From assembly GCF_900091465.1 (NCBI RefSeq), contig NZ_FMHV01000002.1, positions 2,914,001 to 2,978,000 of the forward strand: a stretch of 64,000 nucleotides of DNA. The letters are read 5' to 3'. Shown here piece after piece: positions 11,011 to 18,916 of the stretch; the stretch's first letter is position 1, and every line of letters begins with the position of its first letter. The notes under the pieces are model-generated. The model saw only the letters and a list, made by a program, of their open reading frames with translations. It ran no database searches and was not told the origin of the DNA. Position numbers and translations under genes: made by a program. The DNA is from Micromonospora rhizosphaerae. GTDB lineage: Bacteria; Actinomycetota; Actinomycetes; Mycobacteriales; Micromonosporaceae.

Positions 11011-12333
11011 TCATCGATGCAGCACGCTGTCTTCGATGACGTCCGCCACCAGGACCGCGGTCGCGCATTCATCGAAGAGGTCCACGGCGCGTTGGCGGGC
11101 CCGCTCACCACGTGCGGCGAGCTGGCCCGCCTCGAACTCCCGGTAAGCGGTCGCGAGCGCATCGGCAAGGGCCGCCACGTCGCCTCGGGGAATGACCCAG
11201 CCGCTGCTCTCGTCCACGGTCTCCGGCAGTCCGCCGGCATCGCTGACGATGCTCGGCACGCCCATCGCGCTCGCGCCGACCGCGGCCCCGTGGCCCTCCG
11301 ACAGCGAAGGGCTGACGCTGACGTCCGCGGCGATGTAACAGGGTCGGACATCGGCCACCGTGTCCAGCCATGTCACGGTCCGGTCGTCCGTGACGCCGAA
11401 CTGGTTGATCAGGTCCCGGCGGTGGGCCTCACCGGCGGGCCCCCATCCGCCACCCACCAGCAGCAGGTGGGCCCCGGGGTGTTCGGCCCGGAAGCGCCGC
11501 CACGCTTCCAGCAGGATGTCGTGGCCCTTGATGCCCCGGCCCCGATGGACCAGACGCCTGGGCGGGTACACAAAGGCGACCATGACCGCGACGAAGGCAT
11601 CCTGGGCGATGCCCAGGTCGGCCCGCGCCTTGGCGCGACGGTCGGCTGGAGCCCCGTCATCCGTTGCGGCGGTCGAGTCAGCGGTTCGATCCGGGGCGAA
11701 GTGCTCGATGTCGATGCCGTACGTAGCCACCGGCCGTCGGTCGGCCGGGCACCCAAGGGCTCCGTACAGCGCTGACGTGTGTTCCGTGCCGCAGATGATC
11801 ACGTGGTCGAGCCGCCACATCAGCCGTTCCACCGCGTGGATCAGGGGAGACTCGAGGTAGAGCGGTCCCGCGACGCCGTGTATCCGCCGTAGCGGCAGCG
11901 CCAGGGTGCTCAGCCGCGCCGCGAGCGCTGACGCGTAGAGGTGGTACTGGACGGCGTCCGGCCGGAGCCGGCGCAGCAGCTTCCGCAGTTCCCACAGGCC
12001 GCGCAGGGTCGCCGCGGTCTTCCGGAAGGAGAAGGTGAAGGGCGAAGCGATCACCTCGAAGTCGCGTCGCTGCAGTTCCGCGGTCAGGCGTCCGGGGCCA
12101 GGCGGGATGATCAGCGTCACCTGGTGCCCTCGACGACGAAGTTCCTCTATCTGCGGAAGGACCCACAATCCTCCGCTGTTTGTCTTCAGCAGGACGACCA
12201 CCCGCAACGGACGGTGTGCCGGTTCCTCCCGGCGGGGGGTGACCCCGGGGCCGGACCGTACCCCGGCCCCCGGACGCGGGGCCTCGGCGGAGGGCTCGGG
12301 CCTGGGCGAGGGGCGACGGGCGTGGGTGGACAT
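11011..12333 (-). CDS. Glycosyltransferase, GT4-like
   Basis: About 440 residues. After an Arg/Pro-rich N-terminal tail of some 45 residues comes RVVVLLKTNSGGLWVLPQIEEL, the acceptor-side Rossmann start. The mid-region has DHVIICGTEHTSALYG, and the donor half has GIKGHDILLEAWRRF, LLLVGGGWGPA and DVSVSPSLSEGHGAAVGASAMGVPSIVSDAGGLPE. The last segment holds the ExxxxxxxE-like region of GT4 enzymes in altered form (EGHGAAVGA in place of E-x7-E), so the second Glu appears replaced. The ATG at 12333 has a GGAG ribosome site 6 bases upstream; longer in-frame starts reach 12510 but add low-complexity residues. It is transcribed away from the 13031 gene and towards the 9554 gene, so it is a single-gene unit within the locus. 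Confidence 0.85.
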   Translation of the reverse strand: MSTHARRPSPRPEPSAEAPRPGAGVRSGPGVTPRREEPAHRPLRVVVLLKTNSGGLWVLPQIEELRRRGHQVTLIIPPGPGRLTAELQRRDFEVIASPFTFSFRKTAATLRGLWELRKLLRRLRPDAVQYHLYASALAARLSTLALPLRRIHGVAGPLYLESPLIHAVERLMWRLDHVIICGTEHTSALYGALGCPADRRPVATYGIDIEHFAPDRTADSTAATDDGAPADRRAKARADLGIAQDAFVAVMVAFVYPPRRLVHRGRGIKGHDILLEAWRRFRAEHPGAHLLLVGGGWGPAGEAHRRDLINQFGVTDDRTVTWLDTVADVRPCYIAADVSVSPSLSEGHGAAVGASAMGVPSIVSDAGGLPETVDESSGWVIPRGDVAALADALATAYREFEAGQLAARGERARQRAVDLFDECATAVLVADVIEDSVLHR

Positions 12334-13030
12334 GGGGGCTCCAATCTGGATCGGGTAGGGCACCGGGCGGCCTGTTGGTGTGCCGCCCGGTGAGGCGCTC
12401 GGCCGGTGGTGAGCCGGTGTCTCGGCATCGGCGGAGTCCCAGTGGGCTGGGCGGTCAGTGGGCCGCACGCATCGCTGAGAACAACTCGAGCACCCGCTTG
12501 ACCAGGTCATGCCGGACGGCTAACCCGGCAATATCCATCAAACGTTCCTAAACCGGATGTTCCGGAGCAGAGTAAGGCTACGGCCGCCAGGCGTGGGTGT
12601 CTCCGGAATGAGCAAACCGGACGGTGCGGGACGTGGGCCGCAGGCCAGGGAGGTCTCGCGCAGGTTTTCCCCGTATGTTCCTTACATCCGTATTGCCCGG
12701 GTTAGGCTGACGAGGTATCCAGGTGGACCGGCAAGCAGTGGCAGGAGGCAGCCCCTGCCGAACGGCCCGGTCGTCTTCCTGGTCAGGGCGCTGAGCGGGT
12801 GGCTGGCGACTGTCACCGCATTGGGGGTCGTGCGGCTGGGGCGGAACGCTGTCCCCGGCCGAATGCCCTCGCGGCACGCCCCGGTCCAGGGCCGCCCGCG
12901 GCGGACCTTGTTCCATTTCCGACCACGCCTCTGATCATTCGACAAGCGTCGAGGTGGACTCCATGAATGCATACATTGCCGACCGGCGGATCCAGGGCAG
13001 GCCGTGTTCTTCTGTTGTGCGAGGCGCGCG
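12334..13030. promoter_or_regulatory. Long divergent intergenic region within the polysaccharide locus
   Basis: About 700 bases lie between two divergent glycosyltransferase genes. The part near 12500-12720 is relatively AT-rich and is a reasonable place for promoters. Apart from one short minus-strand open frame at 12455-12538, I find no gene with convincing composition here. A 125-codon plus-strand frame across 12557-12934 lacks any recognisable motif. Confidence 0.45.
12455..12538 (-). CDS. Possible 27-residue small ORF upstream of the 11011-12333 gene
   Basis: An ATG at 12538 opens a 27-residue frame ending in an amphipathic helix-like stretch (LVKRVLELFSAMRAAH) and a TGA. AGGA lies about 8 bases before the ATG. 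It sits some 120 bases upstream of, and in the same direction as, the glycosyltransferase at 11011-12333, so it could be a leader peptide, a tiny protein, or the leftover C-terminus of a lost gene. There is no homology evidence, and chance is quite possible. Confidence 0.25.
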   Translation of the reverse strand: MDIAGLAVRHDLVKRVLELFSAMRAAH

Positions 13031-14236
13031 GTGAGGGTGGTGGTGGCGTCGGAGTCGCGTTTCGCGCGCACTCCTGACGGGCGGGTGTGGACCCGGTCCG
13101 GCCCTGGCTACTCCGTATGGGCGCGCTACCTGATGGCCTTCGACGCGGTGCGGATCGTGGCGCGAGTCAGGGACGTCGCCTCGTTACCCGACGGCGCCTA
13201 CTCCGTTGATGGTCCGGACGTCGAGGTATGGCCGGTGCCCTACTACCAGGGCCCCCGCCAGTACCTGATGAAACGCAGGAGCATCCGCCGAGCCGTCACG
13301 GCCGCGGTTGGGCCTCATGACGCATACATCCTCCGCGTTCCAGGTCAAATTGCCACCGTCCTCAGTGATGAGCTACGGCGCCGTCGGCAGCCGTACGCCC
13401 TCGAGGTGATCGGCGATCCGTACGAGGAGTTCGCGCGGGGCGCGGCCGATCATCCACTCCGACCGGTTTTCCGTCGCGTCTTCACCTCACGGATGGTGGA
13501 GCAATGCCGATTCGCCGCAGCCGCTTCGTATGTGACCGAAGCATCCTTGCAGTCCAAGTACCCTGTCCGTGCCGGCGCCCCCGCCATAGCCTGCTCCGAT
13601 GTCGATCTTGCCGCGGCGGCCTATGCCCCGTCTTCGCGGCCGGCGAGCGTGTTTCAGGGCGCCCACCGGCTGGTCTCGGTAGGAATGCTGGAGCAGCAGT
13701 CCAAAGGAGTCGATGTACTCATCGCCGCGGTTGCCCGGCTCGCGGCGAGCCGCCCAGCCCTCCATCTCGTCCATGTCGGGGATGGCAGGCTCCGACCGCA
13801 GCTCGAACGCATGGCGGCGGACCTGGGGATCTCCGGTCGGATCACGTTCGCCGGCGCCCTACCCGCCGGCGATGCGGTACGAGACAAGCTTGACGCGGGC
13901 GATCTTTTCGTCATGCCGTCACGTATCGAAGGTCTGCCTCGGGCCCTCGTTGAAGCAATGGCCAGAGCCCTCCCAGCAATCGGTTCAGCGGCGGGCGGCA
14001 TACCGGAGGTCCTGCCGAGACATGCCCTGGTGCCCCCAGGCGACCCCGCCCGGTTGGCGGAATCAATCGATCGCATGTTGGCGGACCCGGAGCGGATGTC
14101 CAAGGAATCGGCACGAAATCTCGCACGGGCAGGGGACTTTTCGGCAGAGATCCTGCAGGCGAGTTGGCGCCGCTTCTACGAGGCTGTTCGCGATGTCTCC
14201 CTGCGTCCGGCGTCCACCGTCGCCAACAAGGTGTAA
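13031..14236 (+). CDS. Glycosyltransferase, GT4-like
   Basis: About 401 residues. The N-terminus reads RVVVASESRFARTPDGRVW, then GYSVWARYLMAFD; the donor half starts near RLVSVGMLEQQSKGVDVLIAAVARL and includes LVHVGDGRLRPQLERMAADLGI. The GT4 nucleotide-sugar signature follows as FVMPSRIEGLPRALVEAMARALPAIGSAAGG (cited in parts: EGLPRALVE, then GSAAGGIPE). That gives a clean E-x7-E. The GTG at 13031 is preferred, with GAGG six bases upstream, over the GTG at 13004 because it starts at the first beta strand. Base composition is slightly less GC-rich than the neighbours. It is followed 22 bases later by the KAS III-like gene in the same direction, so these two are probably co-transcribed. Confidence 0.87.
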   Translation: MRVVVASESRFARTPDGRVWTRSGPGYSVWARYLMAFDAVRIVARVRDVASLPDGAYSVDGPDVEVWPVPYYQGPRQYLMKRRSIRRAVTAAVGPHDAYILRVPGQIATVLSDELRRRRQPYALEVIGDPYEEFARGAADHPLRPVFRRVFTSRMVEQCRFAAAASYVTEASLQSKYPVRAGAPAIACSDVDLAAAAYAPSSRPASVFQGAHRLVSVGMLEQQSKGVDVLIAAVARLAASRPALHLVHVGDGRLRPQLERMAADLGISGRITFAGALPAGDAVRDKLDAGDLFVMPSRIEGLPRALVEAMARALPAIGSAAGGIPEVLPRHALVPPGDPARLAESIDRMLADPERMSKESARNLARAGDFSAEILQASWRRFYEAVRDVSLRPASTVANKV

Positions 14237-14258
14237 CACAGTGAGGACGGAGAACTGT

Positions 14259-15329
14259 ATGACCGCGGCGCGGCAGATCAGCATCATCGGGACGGGTTCG
14301 TACGTCCCAGAGCGTGCGGTGCCGAACGAGCGGATCGGTGAACTCGTCGGCGTCACCGCCGACTGGATCGAGCGCAAGACGCACATCCAGGAACGGAGGT
14401 TCGCCGCGCCGGGCCAGGCGGCGTCGGACCTGGCCGCGGCGGCGGCAGTCCGCGCCCTGTGCGACGCGGGCCTCGAGGCGAGCCGAATGGACTACCTCAT
14501 CGTCGCCACGTCCACCGGGGATTCACCTCAACCACCCACCGCCCACCTCGTGCAACGCGTCCTCGGCGCGTCGAACGCCGCCTGCCTCGACCTGAACGTG
14601 GTCTGCGCCGGTTTCGTGTACGCGCTCGACGTCGCCCGGGCCCTGGTGGCGACGCGTCCCGGCGCGCACGCGCTCGTCGTCGGTGTGGACGTCTATTCCC
14701 GGACCCTCGACTTCCGGGACCGGGCGACCGCGGTGCTCTTCGGCGACGGTGCCGGAGCGGCAGTGGTGGGCCCGGCCTCGGACGAGTACGGACTCATCGA
14801 CTTCGAGTTGACCAGCTGTGGCGACGCATGCCAGCTCATCCGGATCGAGGCCGGCGGATCGCGTCGGCCCGCATCGCCGCAGACGGTTGCCGCTGGTGAG
14901 CACTTCTTTCGCATGCAGGGTCGGGCAGTCCGGGAGTTCGTCGCCGAGCACGTCCCGCCGGCCCTTGCCACGCTGCTCGCCCGCAACGATGTGCTGCCGA
15001 GCATGGTCGAGCATTTCGTACCGCATCAGGCCAACGGCGTCATGCTCGACGAACTGGTGAAGCACGTCGGCCTCACCGAGGCGGTCGTGCACCGCACCCT
15101 CGAACGGTACGGCAACACCGGATGCGCATCGGTCGCTGTGACGCTCGACGAAGCCAGTCGATCTGGCGCGTTGCGTGCCGGCGACCTCGTGCTGCTCACC
15201 GCCTTCGGGGGCGGCATGTCGGTCGGAGCCTGCCTGCTGCGCTGGTCGGATTCAGCCAGCGCTCGTGGGTTTGCGCAACCGGCCGGACCGCTCCGGCTGG
15301 CGGACCTGTTGGGCCTGAACCCCGTGTGA
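14259..15329 (+). CDS. 3-oxoacyl-ACP synthase III-like protein (KAS III/FabH family)
   Basis: A 356-residue thiolase-fold enzyme. FabH-type enzymes condense an acyl-CoA with malonyl-ACP; relatives instead act as acyltransferases forming esters or amides. The full catalytic triad is present: Cys116 in NVVCAGF, His256 in FVPHQANG and Asn286 in YGNTGCAS. The glycine loop FGDGAGAAVV (161-170) is also present. The ATG at 14259 has a GGACGGAGA-type site; an in-frame GTG at 14241 is the alternative. The setting is odd: it lies between a glycosyltransferase and polysaccharide-modification genes with no ACP, KAS II or reductase nearby. It therefore probably does not serve bulk fatty-acid synthesis and could supply or transfer an acyl group that decorates the glycan; this is inference. 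Confidence 0.88.
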   Translation: MTAARQISIIGTGSYVPERAVPNERIGELVGVTADWIERKTHIQERRFAAPGQAASDLAAAAAVRALCDAGLEASRMDYLIVATSTGDSPQPPTAHLVQRVLGASNAACLDLNVVCAGFVYALDVARALVATRPGAHALVVGVDVYSRTLDFRDRATAVLFGDGAGAAVVGPASDEYGLIDFELTSCGDACQLIRIEAGGSRRPASPQTVAAGEHFFRMQGRAVREFVAEHVPPALATLLARNDVLPSMVEHFVPHQANGVMLDELVKHVGLTEAVVHRTLERYGNTGCASVAVTLDEASRSGALRAGDLVLLTAFGGGMSVGACLLRWSDSASARGFAQPAGPLRLADLLGLNPV

Positions 15330-15426
15330 CGGTCACCGCCGACGGCTGAGCCGGCAAGGCGGCGCGGGACACCGGTTCGAACGCCCGCGAGCCGCTCGTC
15401 AGCTCGCGTACGTCACTCCAGAGAAA

Positions 15427-15463
15427 GCGGGGCGGCCGACCTTCCCAGGTTCGGCCGCCCCGC
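15427..15463. terminator. Bidirectional hairpin between KAS III and GNAT genes
   Basis: A perfect 13-bp inverted repeat (GCGGGGCGGCCGA at 15427-15439 with its complement at 15451-15463) with an 11-base loop lies between the convergent stops at 15329 and 15482. Confidence 0.75.
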
Positions 15464-15481
15464 CGCCGGCGTCCCGGCCGC

Positions 15482-16117
15482 TTACGCACGGGCCACTGCC
15501 TCCGCGGCCTGCCACTGGTTCACCAGAGGCGCGGGGGAGGAACGCATCTGCGTGCCGCAGACCCGTTCCACGTACTCCTCCGCGTCCGGTAGGGCGTCGA
15601 AGTCGGACCGGAGCGCCGCGACCCGGATCAGGTCGTGCCACTCACCGCGGCGGAAGATGGACTCGCGCTCCCGTCCCTCCTCCCGCCAGCCGCAGCGGCG
15701 GAGGTACAAGCCCAAGCTCGCCGCGTTGAGGTCCAGTATGCTGCCATGCACCCGGTGCAGGCCCACCTCGTAGAAGGCCCACGCCATCACGAGCATGATC
15801 GTGTCGGTGCCGGCGCCCTTCGGCGCCAGCCCTGGCATTATCTTGATGGGAGCAATGGCGGAGCGGTTGTGCCAGTCGAACTCCCAGAGGCCGGCCAGCC
15901 CGATTGGCTTTCCGGTGGCCAGATCGGTCACCGTCAGCCGGTGGTTCTTCGGGTCGCGGATCGCCTTGTCCAGCCACTCCCGCTGCCCGTCCGGCGCGAC
16001 CGGCCAGTCCCACCCCACCACGTTCGCGCGTACGGACGTGGTGTTGGCCAGCGTGGCCAGGAAGCCCAGGTCCTCAGCGATCATGGGTCGGAGCTCGACG
16101 AGTCTCCCGTTCAACAT
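15482..16117 (-). CDS. GNAT-family N-acetyltransferase (RimJ/RimL/PseH-like)
   Basis: About 211 residues. The N-terminus LNGRLVELRPMIAEDLGFLATLAN is the beta1-alpha1 of GNAT enzymes. A central KIMPGLAPKGAGTDTIMLVMAWAF covers the acetyl-CoA pyrophosphate-binding loop in an altered form (KGAGT where Q/RxxGxG/A is usual). NAASLGLYLRRCGWREEGRERESIF is the classical C-terminal region of the RimJ/RimL subgroup. By context it could acetylate the amino group that the DegT enzyme puts on a sugar, as PglD or PseH do in other pathways; this is inference. The ATG at 16117 has a strong GGAAGGAG ribosome site. It overlaps the stop of the aminotransferase-like gene by 7 bases and is the last gene of the minus-strand set starting at 20040. 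Confidence 0.85.
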   Translation of the reverse strand: MLNGRLVELRPMIAEDLGFLATLANTTSVRANVVGWDWPVAPDGQREWLDKAIRDPKNHRLTVTDLATGKPIGLAGLWEFDWHNRSAIAPIKIMPGLAPKGAGTDTIMLVMAWAFYEVGLHRVHGSILDLNAASLGLYLRRCGWREEGRERESIFRRGEWHDLIRVAALRSDFDALPDAEEYVERVCGTQMRSSPAPLVNQWQAAEAVARA

Positions 16118-17247
16118 GCCACTCCTTCCGGGCCCGCCGTCGCGGCCCTTGTCGGTGCCGGCCTGCGCATCCCCGGCAGGCCGGGGTCCACGGCACGGAT
16201 GTCGTCCACCACCGTGTCCCGTGTTCCGATCAGCTGTGCACGAACAACAGCCGCCACACGTTTCATGTCCCTCGACCGCCAGCGGAAGTCGCTGTGCAGC
16301 AGCAGCATCCGCTCCGAGTACGCGTGGAGCCGCTCCGGAGCGTCCTGTCCGTCCATCGGCCACAGCACCGCCGGGTAGATGCGCTCCGTGATCAGTCCGC
16401 TCTTGACCTCCGCACGGCGTCGAGCGGACTCGACGACCAGGACCACCCCGTACGGGTACCGTCTCACCTCGACGCCCGGAAGCTCACCCAGGGCATCCGC
16501 CAGCGTCCTCGCATTCCGCTGGCGCCGCCGCCGCAGGTCGTGGACCGGCAGCAGCCTCAGCAGGTGCCGGGTGTAGTCGGACGCCCCGCTGATCCCCGGG
16601 TCGCCCAGACCCTCCTCGCCAGAGGCATAAGCAGCGAGATAGCGCTCCTTCTCGGCGTCGTCGCCGACGCCGGCGAGGTAGCTGGCCTTCATCGCCATCG
16701 CGGACAGGATTCTCGCGACGGTGGCGAGATGCGTGCGGGTCAGTGCGGCTTTCGGCGGCAGGCTGTGCCCCTGCGGGGACCAGACGGCACCGCCGTCCGG
16801 CAAGGGGAGGGTCTTGCGCAACCCGGCGACGACGTAGTCCGGACGGAGCTCTGTCAGCCACGGTGCCAGCGGGTCGTGAGTGGCGTCGACGATGAGGCCG
16901 GCACCGGGCTGGACGGGCGTCACCGGCGATCCGCCGAAGTAGGACACCGAAAGCACCACCTCGGTCGGCCCGGGGTCGGGCCGCACGGCGGGTGATTCCG
17001 GGCCCGTGTCGTACCGGGACACTGGCAGGATCTCCGACACTGCCCGGGCCACCGGGGGGCAGTAGTAGGCCGGGAGATGGACCCGCGTCCATCCGTACGT
17101 TCGCTCGCCGAAGCGGAGCAGTGCGGCGAGTGCCTGCCGGCCCGAGCCGTACAGTCGCAGCGGTTGGGGGGCGTCCACCCATCCTGATCCGTTGCCCGAC
17201 CAGAGCGGGAAGGACGAGCCAACCTCCCAGCGTGCCGTGCGGCTCAT
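16111..17247 (-). CDS. PLP-dependent aminotransferase-like protein (fold type I, distant DegT relative)
   Basis: 378 residues. LYGSGRQALAALLRF near 33-47 matches the cofactor-phosphate-binding SGRxAL start of fold-type I PLP enzymes. LIVDATHDP near 118-126 supplies the Asp (121) that contacts the pyridine nitrogen, and LRKTLPLPDGGAV places the Schiff-base Lys at 145. The C-terminal small domain is shorter and more divergent than in classical DegT proteins. It is thus probably an active PLP enzyme, or a related binding protein, acting on a sugar or amino acid. The substrate is unknown. The ATG at 17247 overlaps the phosphoglycosyltransferase stop by 4 bases, and its own end overlaps the GNAT start. 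Two PLP genes in one overlapping set suggest two different amino-sugar or amino-acyl steps. Confidence 0.7.
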   Translation of the reverse strand: MSRTARWEVGSSFPLWSGNGSGWVDAPQPLRLYGSGRQALAALLRFGERTYGWTRVHLPAYYCPPVARAVSEILPVSRYDTGPESPAVRPDPGPTEVVLSVSYFGGSPVTPVQPGAGLIVDATHDPLAPWLTELRPDYVVAGLRKTLPLPDGGAVWSPQGHSLPPKAALTRTHLATVARILSAMAMKASYLAGVGDDAEKERYLAAYASGEEGLGDPGISGASDYTRHLLRLLPVHDLRRRRQRNARTLADALGELPGVEVRRYPYGVVLVVESARRRAEVKSGLITERIYPAVLWPMDGQDAPERLHAYSERMLLLHSDFRWRSRDMKRVAAVVRAQLIGTRDTVVDDIRAVDPGLPGMRRPAPTRAATAGPEGVAC

Positions 17248-17879
17248 TCGCTCCGCTCCAGCGTCGGCACGAGCAGGCCGACATCGTCGACCTCTGTCAG
17301 CGACTGCCCGCGGATCTCGCCTCGACGGAACGGTTCACCGAGGGTGCGGACGAGGATCCGCAGATCCAGGCGCAGCGACCAGTTGTCGATGTAGTCGATG
17401 TCCAGGTCGAGCCGCTGGCCGAGGGTCAGCGAGCGTCGCCCGCTCACCTGGGCCAGACCGGTGATGCCGGGCTTCATCACGTGCCGCCGCGCATGCCGCG
17501 CGTTGTAGCGGGGCAGGTACTCCATCAGCAGCGGTCGGGGGCCAACCAGGCTCATCCTCCCGGTGACCACCTGGACGAGCTCGGGCAGTTCGTCCAGACT
17601 GGTCCGCCGGAGGAATCGGCCGATCCTGGTGGACCGGACATCGTCGGTGGTCCATCGCTGCTCGCCAGGCAGTGGGGCGCGCATGGTCCGGAACTTGCAG
17701 AGCAGAAATGGTCTGCCGTGTAGACCGGGACGGAGTTGCCGGAAGAGGATCGGTCGTCCCGAGGTGACGAAGATGGTCAGGGCGACGGCCGCAATGACCG
17801 GGCTGAGCAGCAGCAACAGGATGCTTGCCAGCGAAATGTCCAGGACCCGTTTGATCGCCTGCGCGGTCGGTGTGGTCAT
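17244..17879 (-). CDS. Initiating sugar-1-phosphate transferase (bacterial sugar transferase, PglC/EpsL-like)
   Basis: About 211 residues, the short monotopic phosphoglycosyltransferase size. It attaches a sugar-1-phosphate to undecaprenyl phosphate, the first membrane step of repeat-unit assembly. The N-terminal KRVLDISLASILLLLLSPVIA is the re-entrant membrane helix. FRQLRPGLHGRPFLLCKFRTM, TRIGRFLRRTSLDELPEL with the catalytic Asp-Glu, and MSLVGPRPLL are the family's signature blocks. The C-terminal GLAQVSGR and LDIDYIDNWSL are also present. The ATG at 17879 is preferred over one at 17891 because it overlaps the preceding stop as ATGA. Its end overlaps the next gene by 4 bases, giving tight translational coupling. 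The sugar is unknown; the dehydratase and aminotransferase in the locus make a diamino-deoxy sugar plausible. Confidence 0.94.
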   Translation of the reverse strand: MTTPTAQAIKRVLDISLASILLLLLSPVIAAVALTIFVTSGRPILFRQLRPGLHGRPFLLCKFRTMRAPLPGEQRWTTDDVRSTRIGRFLRRTSLDELPELVQVVTGRMSLVGPRPLLMEYLPRYNARHARRHVMKPGITGLAQVSGRRSLTLGQRLDLDIDYIDNWSLRLDLRILVRTLGEPFRRGEIRGQSLTEVDDVGLLVPTLERSE

Positions 17880-18916
17880 CCGACCTCCCACCGGTAGGCC
17901 GGGAAGAATCCCGAGTCGAGCAGTTCGGTTGGCGGCCGATCAAGCCGCGCAGCGTGCTGAGCCACCAGGGCGTCGTACCGGGCCTTGTCGAGGACGAGCG
18001 ATCCCGTCCAGAACTCCGTTCGAGCGCCGCCGAAGGAGCGCTTGAACTGGAACAGGCTGTCGTCCGCCCGTACGCCTCCGCCCAGGTGTACCCATGCGTA
18101 GCCGCAGTTCGCCGCCCACTCGAAGACGGTCCAGAGCAGCAGGTTGTTGGCGCCGCTCCGTGCTGCCGCGGTGTCCGAGCCGGCGAGGTGGTAATGCACC
18201 CGATCCGCGTGCTGCATCAGGAGGGTCGAGGCCACCACCATGCCGTCGCGGTCGCGAACCTCTCCGATCAAGAGTGCCTTGCCGAGCCCGTCGAGCAGCA
18301 TTCGGTAGTAGCGGTCGGGAAAGATGTAGCTGGGCGAGCTACCGACCCGCGTCATGGTCCGCTCGTAGAGCCGCCGGAATGTCGAGCCGGCCGTCAGGTC
18401 GGCCTCCTCCACCGGCCGTACCGACGCCTCCATCCCGACCCGCCGGGCCTTGCGTATCGCCGTGCGGCACCTTCCCGCCAGGCGATCCCAGGTCGTGCCG
18501 GAGCCCTGGGAGACCGCCACTGTCACGGTGTCGGCTCGTCGCGTCATCGGAACCAGGCCGAGCGTACGCATGACCTCGACCGACCCTGGTTCCAGCGGAG
18601 AGAAGCGCAGAAAGACGGTCACGAGGCCGCTGTCCCGCCAATGCTCGAGGAGCAGCGACCAGACGCGGTTCACCTCGCTCCTGGGGATATCGGGGTTGAT
18701 GTGAACGCCGGAGTAACCGTAGGGGCTCGCCGCGTCACTGATCCCGTCGGCGACCGGTCGGACGAGGTACGGGACCATCATGCGGTCCGAGGCGTGTGCG
18801 AGGTGCCAGGTGGCGCCCTCGGCAGATGCCACCGCCGCCCCGTATCCCGGCGTGAAGTAGACGTCCGGGTAGGACGACGGGGCGGCGTCGGTGCGGAGGT
18901 CGAAGCTGACGCTCAT
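17876..18916 (-). CDS. FemAB-like/GNAT-fold acyltransferase
   Basis: 346 residues. The protein resembles FemAB-like (BioF2-type acetyltransferase) proteins found in capsule and exopolysaccharide loci. The segment TWDRLAGRCRTAIRKARRVGMEASVRP is the typical N...RR.IRKA..G region, followed by FRRLYERTMTRVG and a substrate/CoA-domain stretch with HYHLAGSDTAAARSGANNLLLW. Near the end comes the LGGGVRADDSLFQFKRSFG block, highly typical of this family. Relatives use aminoacyl-tRNA or acyl-CoA donors to put amino acids or acyl groups on glycans or peptidoglycan. Both ends overlap neighbouring genes by 4 bases. Its place between the DegT aminotransferase and the initiating transferase suggests it modifies the amino group of the initiating sugar. 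Donor identity is not visible. Confidence 0.82.
   Translation of the reverse strand: MSVSFDLRTDAAPSSYPDVYFTPGYGAAVASAEGATWHLAHASDRMMVPYLVRPVADGISDAASPYGYSGVHINPDIPRSEVNRVWSLLLEHWRDSGLVTVFLRFSPLEPGSVEVMRTLGLVPMTRRADTVTVAVSQGSGTTWDRLAGRCRTAIRKARRVGMEASVRPVEEADLTAGSTFRRLYERTMTRVGSSPSYIFPDRYYRMLLDGLGKALLIGEVRDRDGMVVASTLLMQHADRVHYHLAGSDTAAARSGANNLLLWTVFEWAANCGYAWVHLGGGVRADDSLFQFKRSFGGARTEFWTGSLVLDKARYDALVAQHAARLDRPPTELLDSGFFPAYRWEVG

Noticed and set aside
12557..12934. 125-codon open frame on the plus strand
   Set aside because: Arg/Pro-rich with no motif and no ribosome site of note; typical of random frames in high-GC DNA.
13713..14258. Upstream extension of the KAS III frame
   Set aside because: It overlaps the glycosyltransferase gene in another frame; the KAS III fold starts at the ATG at 14259.
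15372..15395. GGTTCGAACGC, similar to a T-loop
   Set aside because: No neighbouring cloverleaf; it lies in the spacer after the KAS III gene, next to a terminator.
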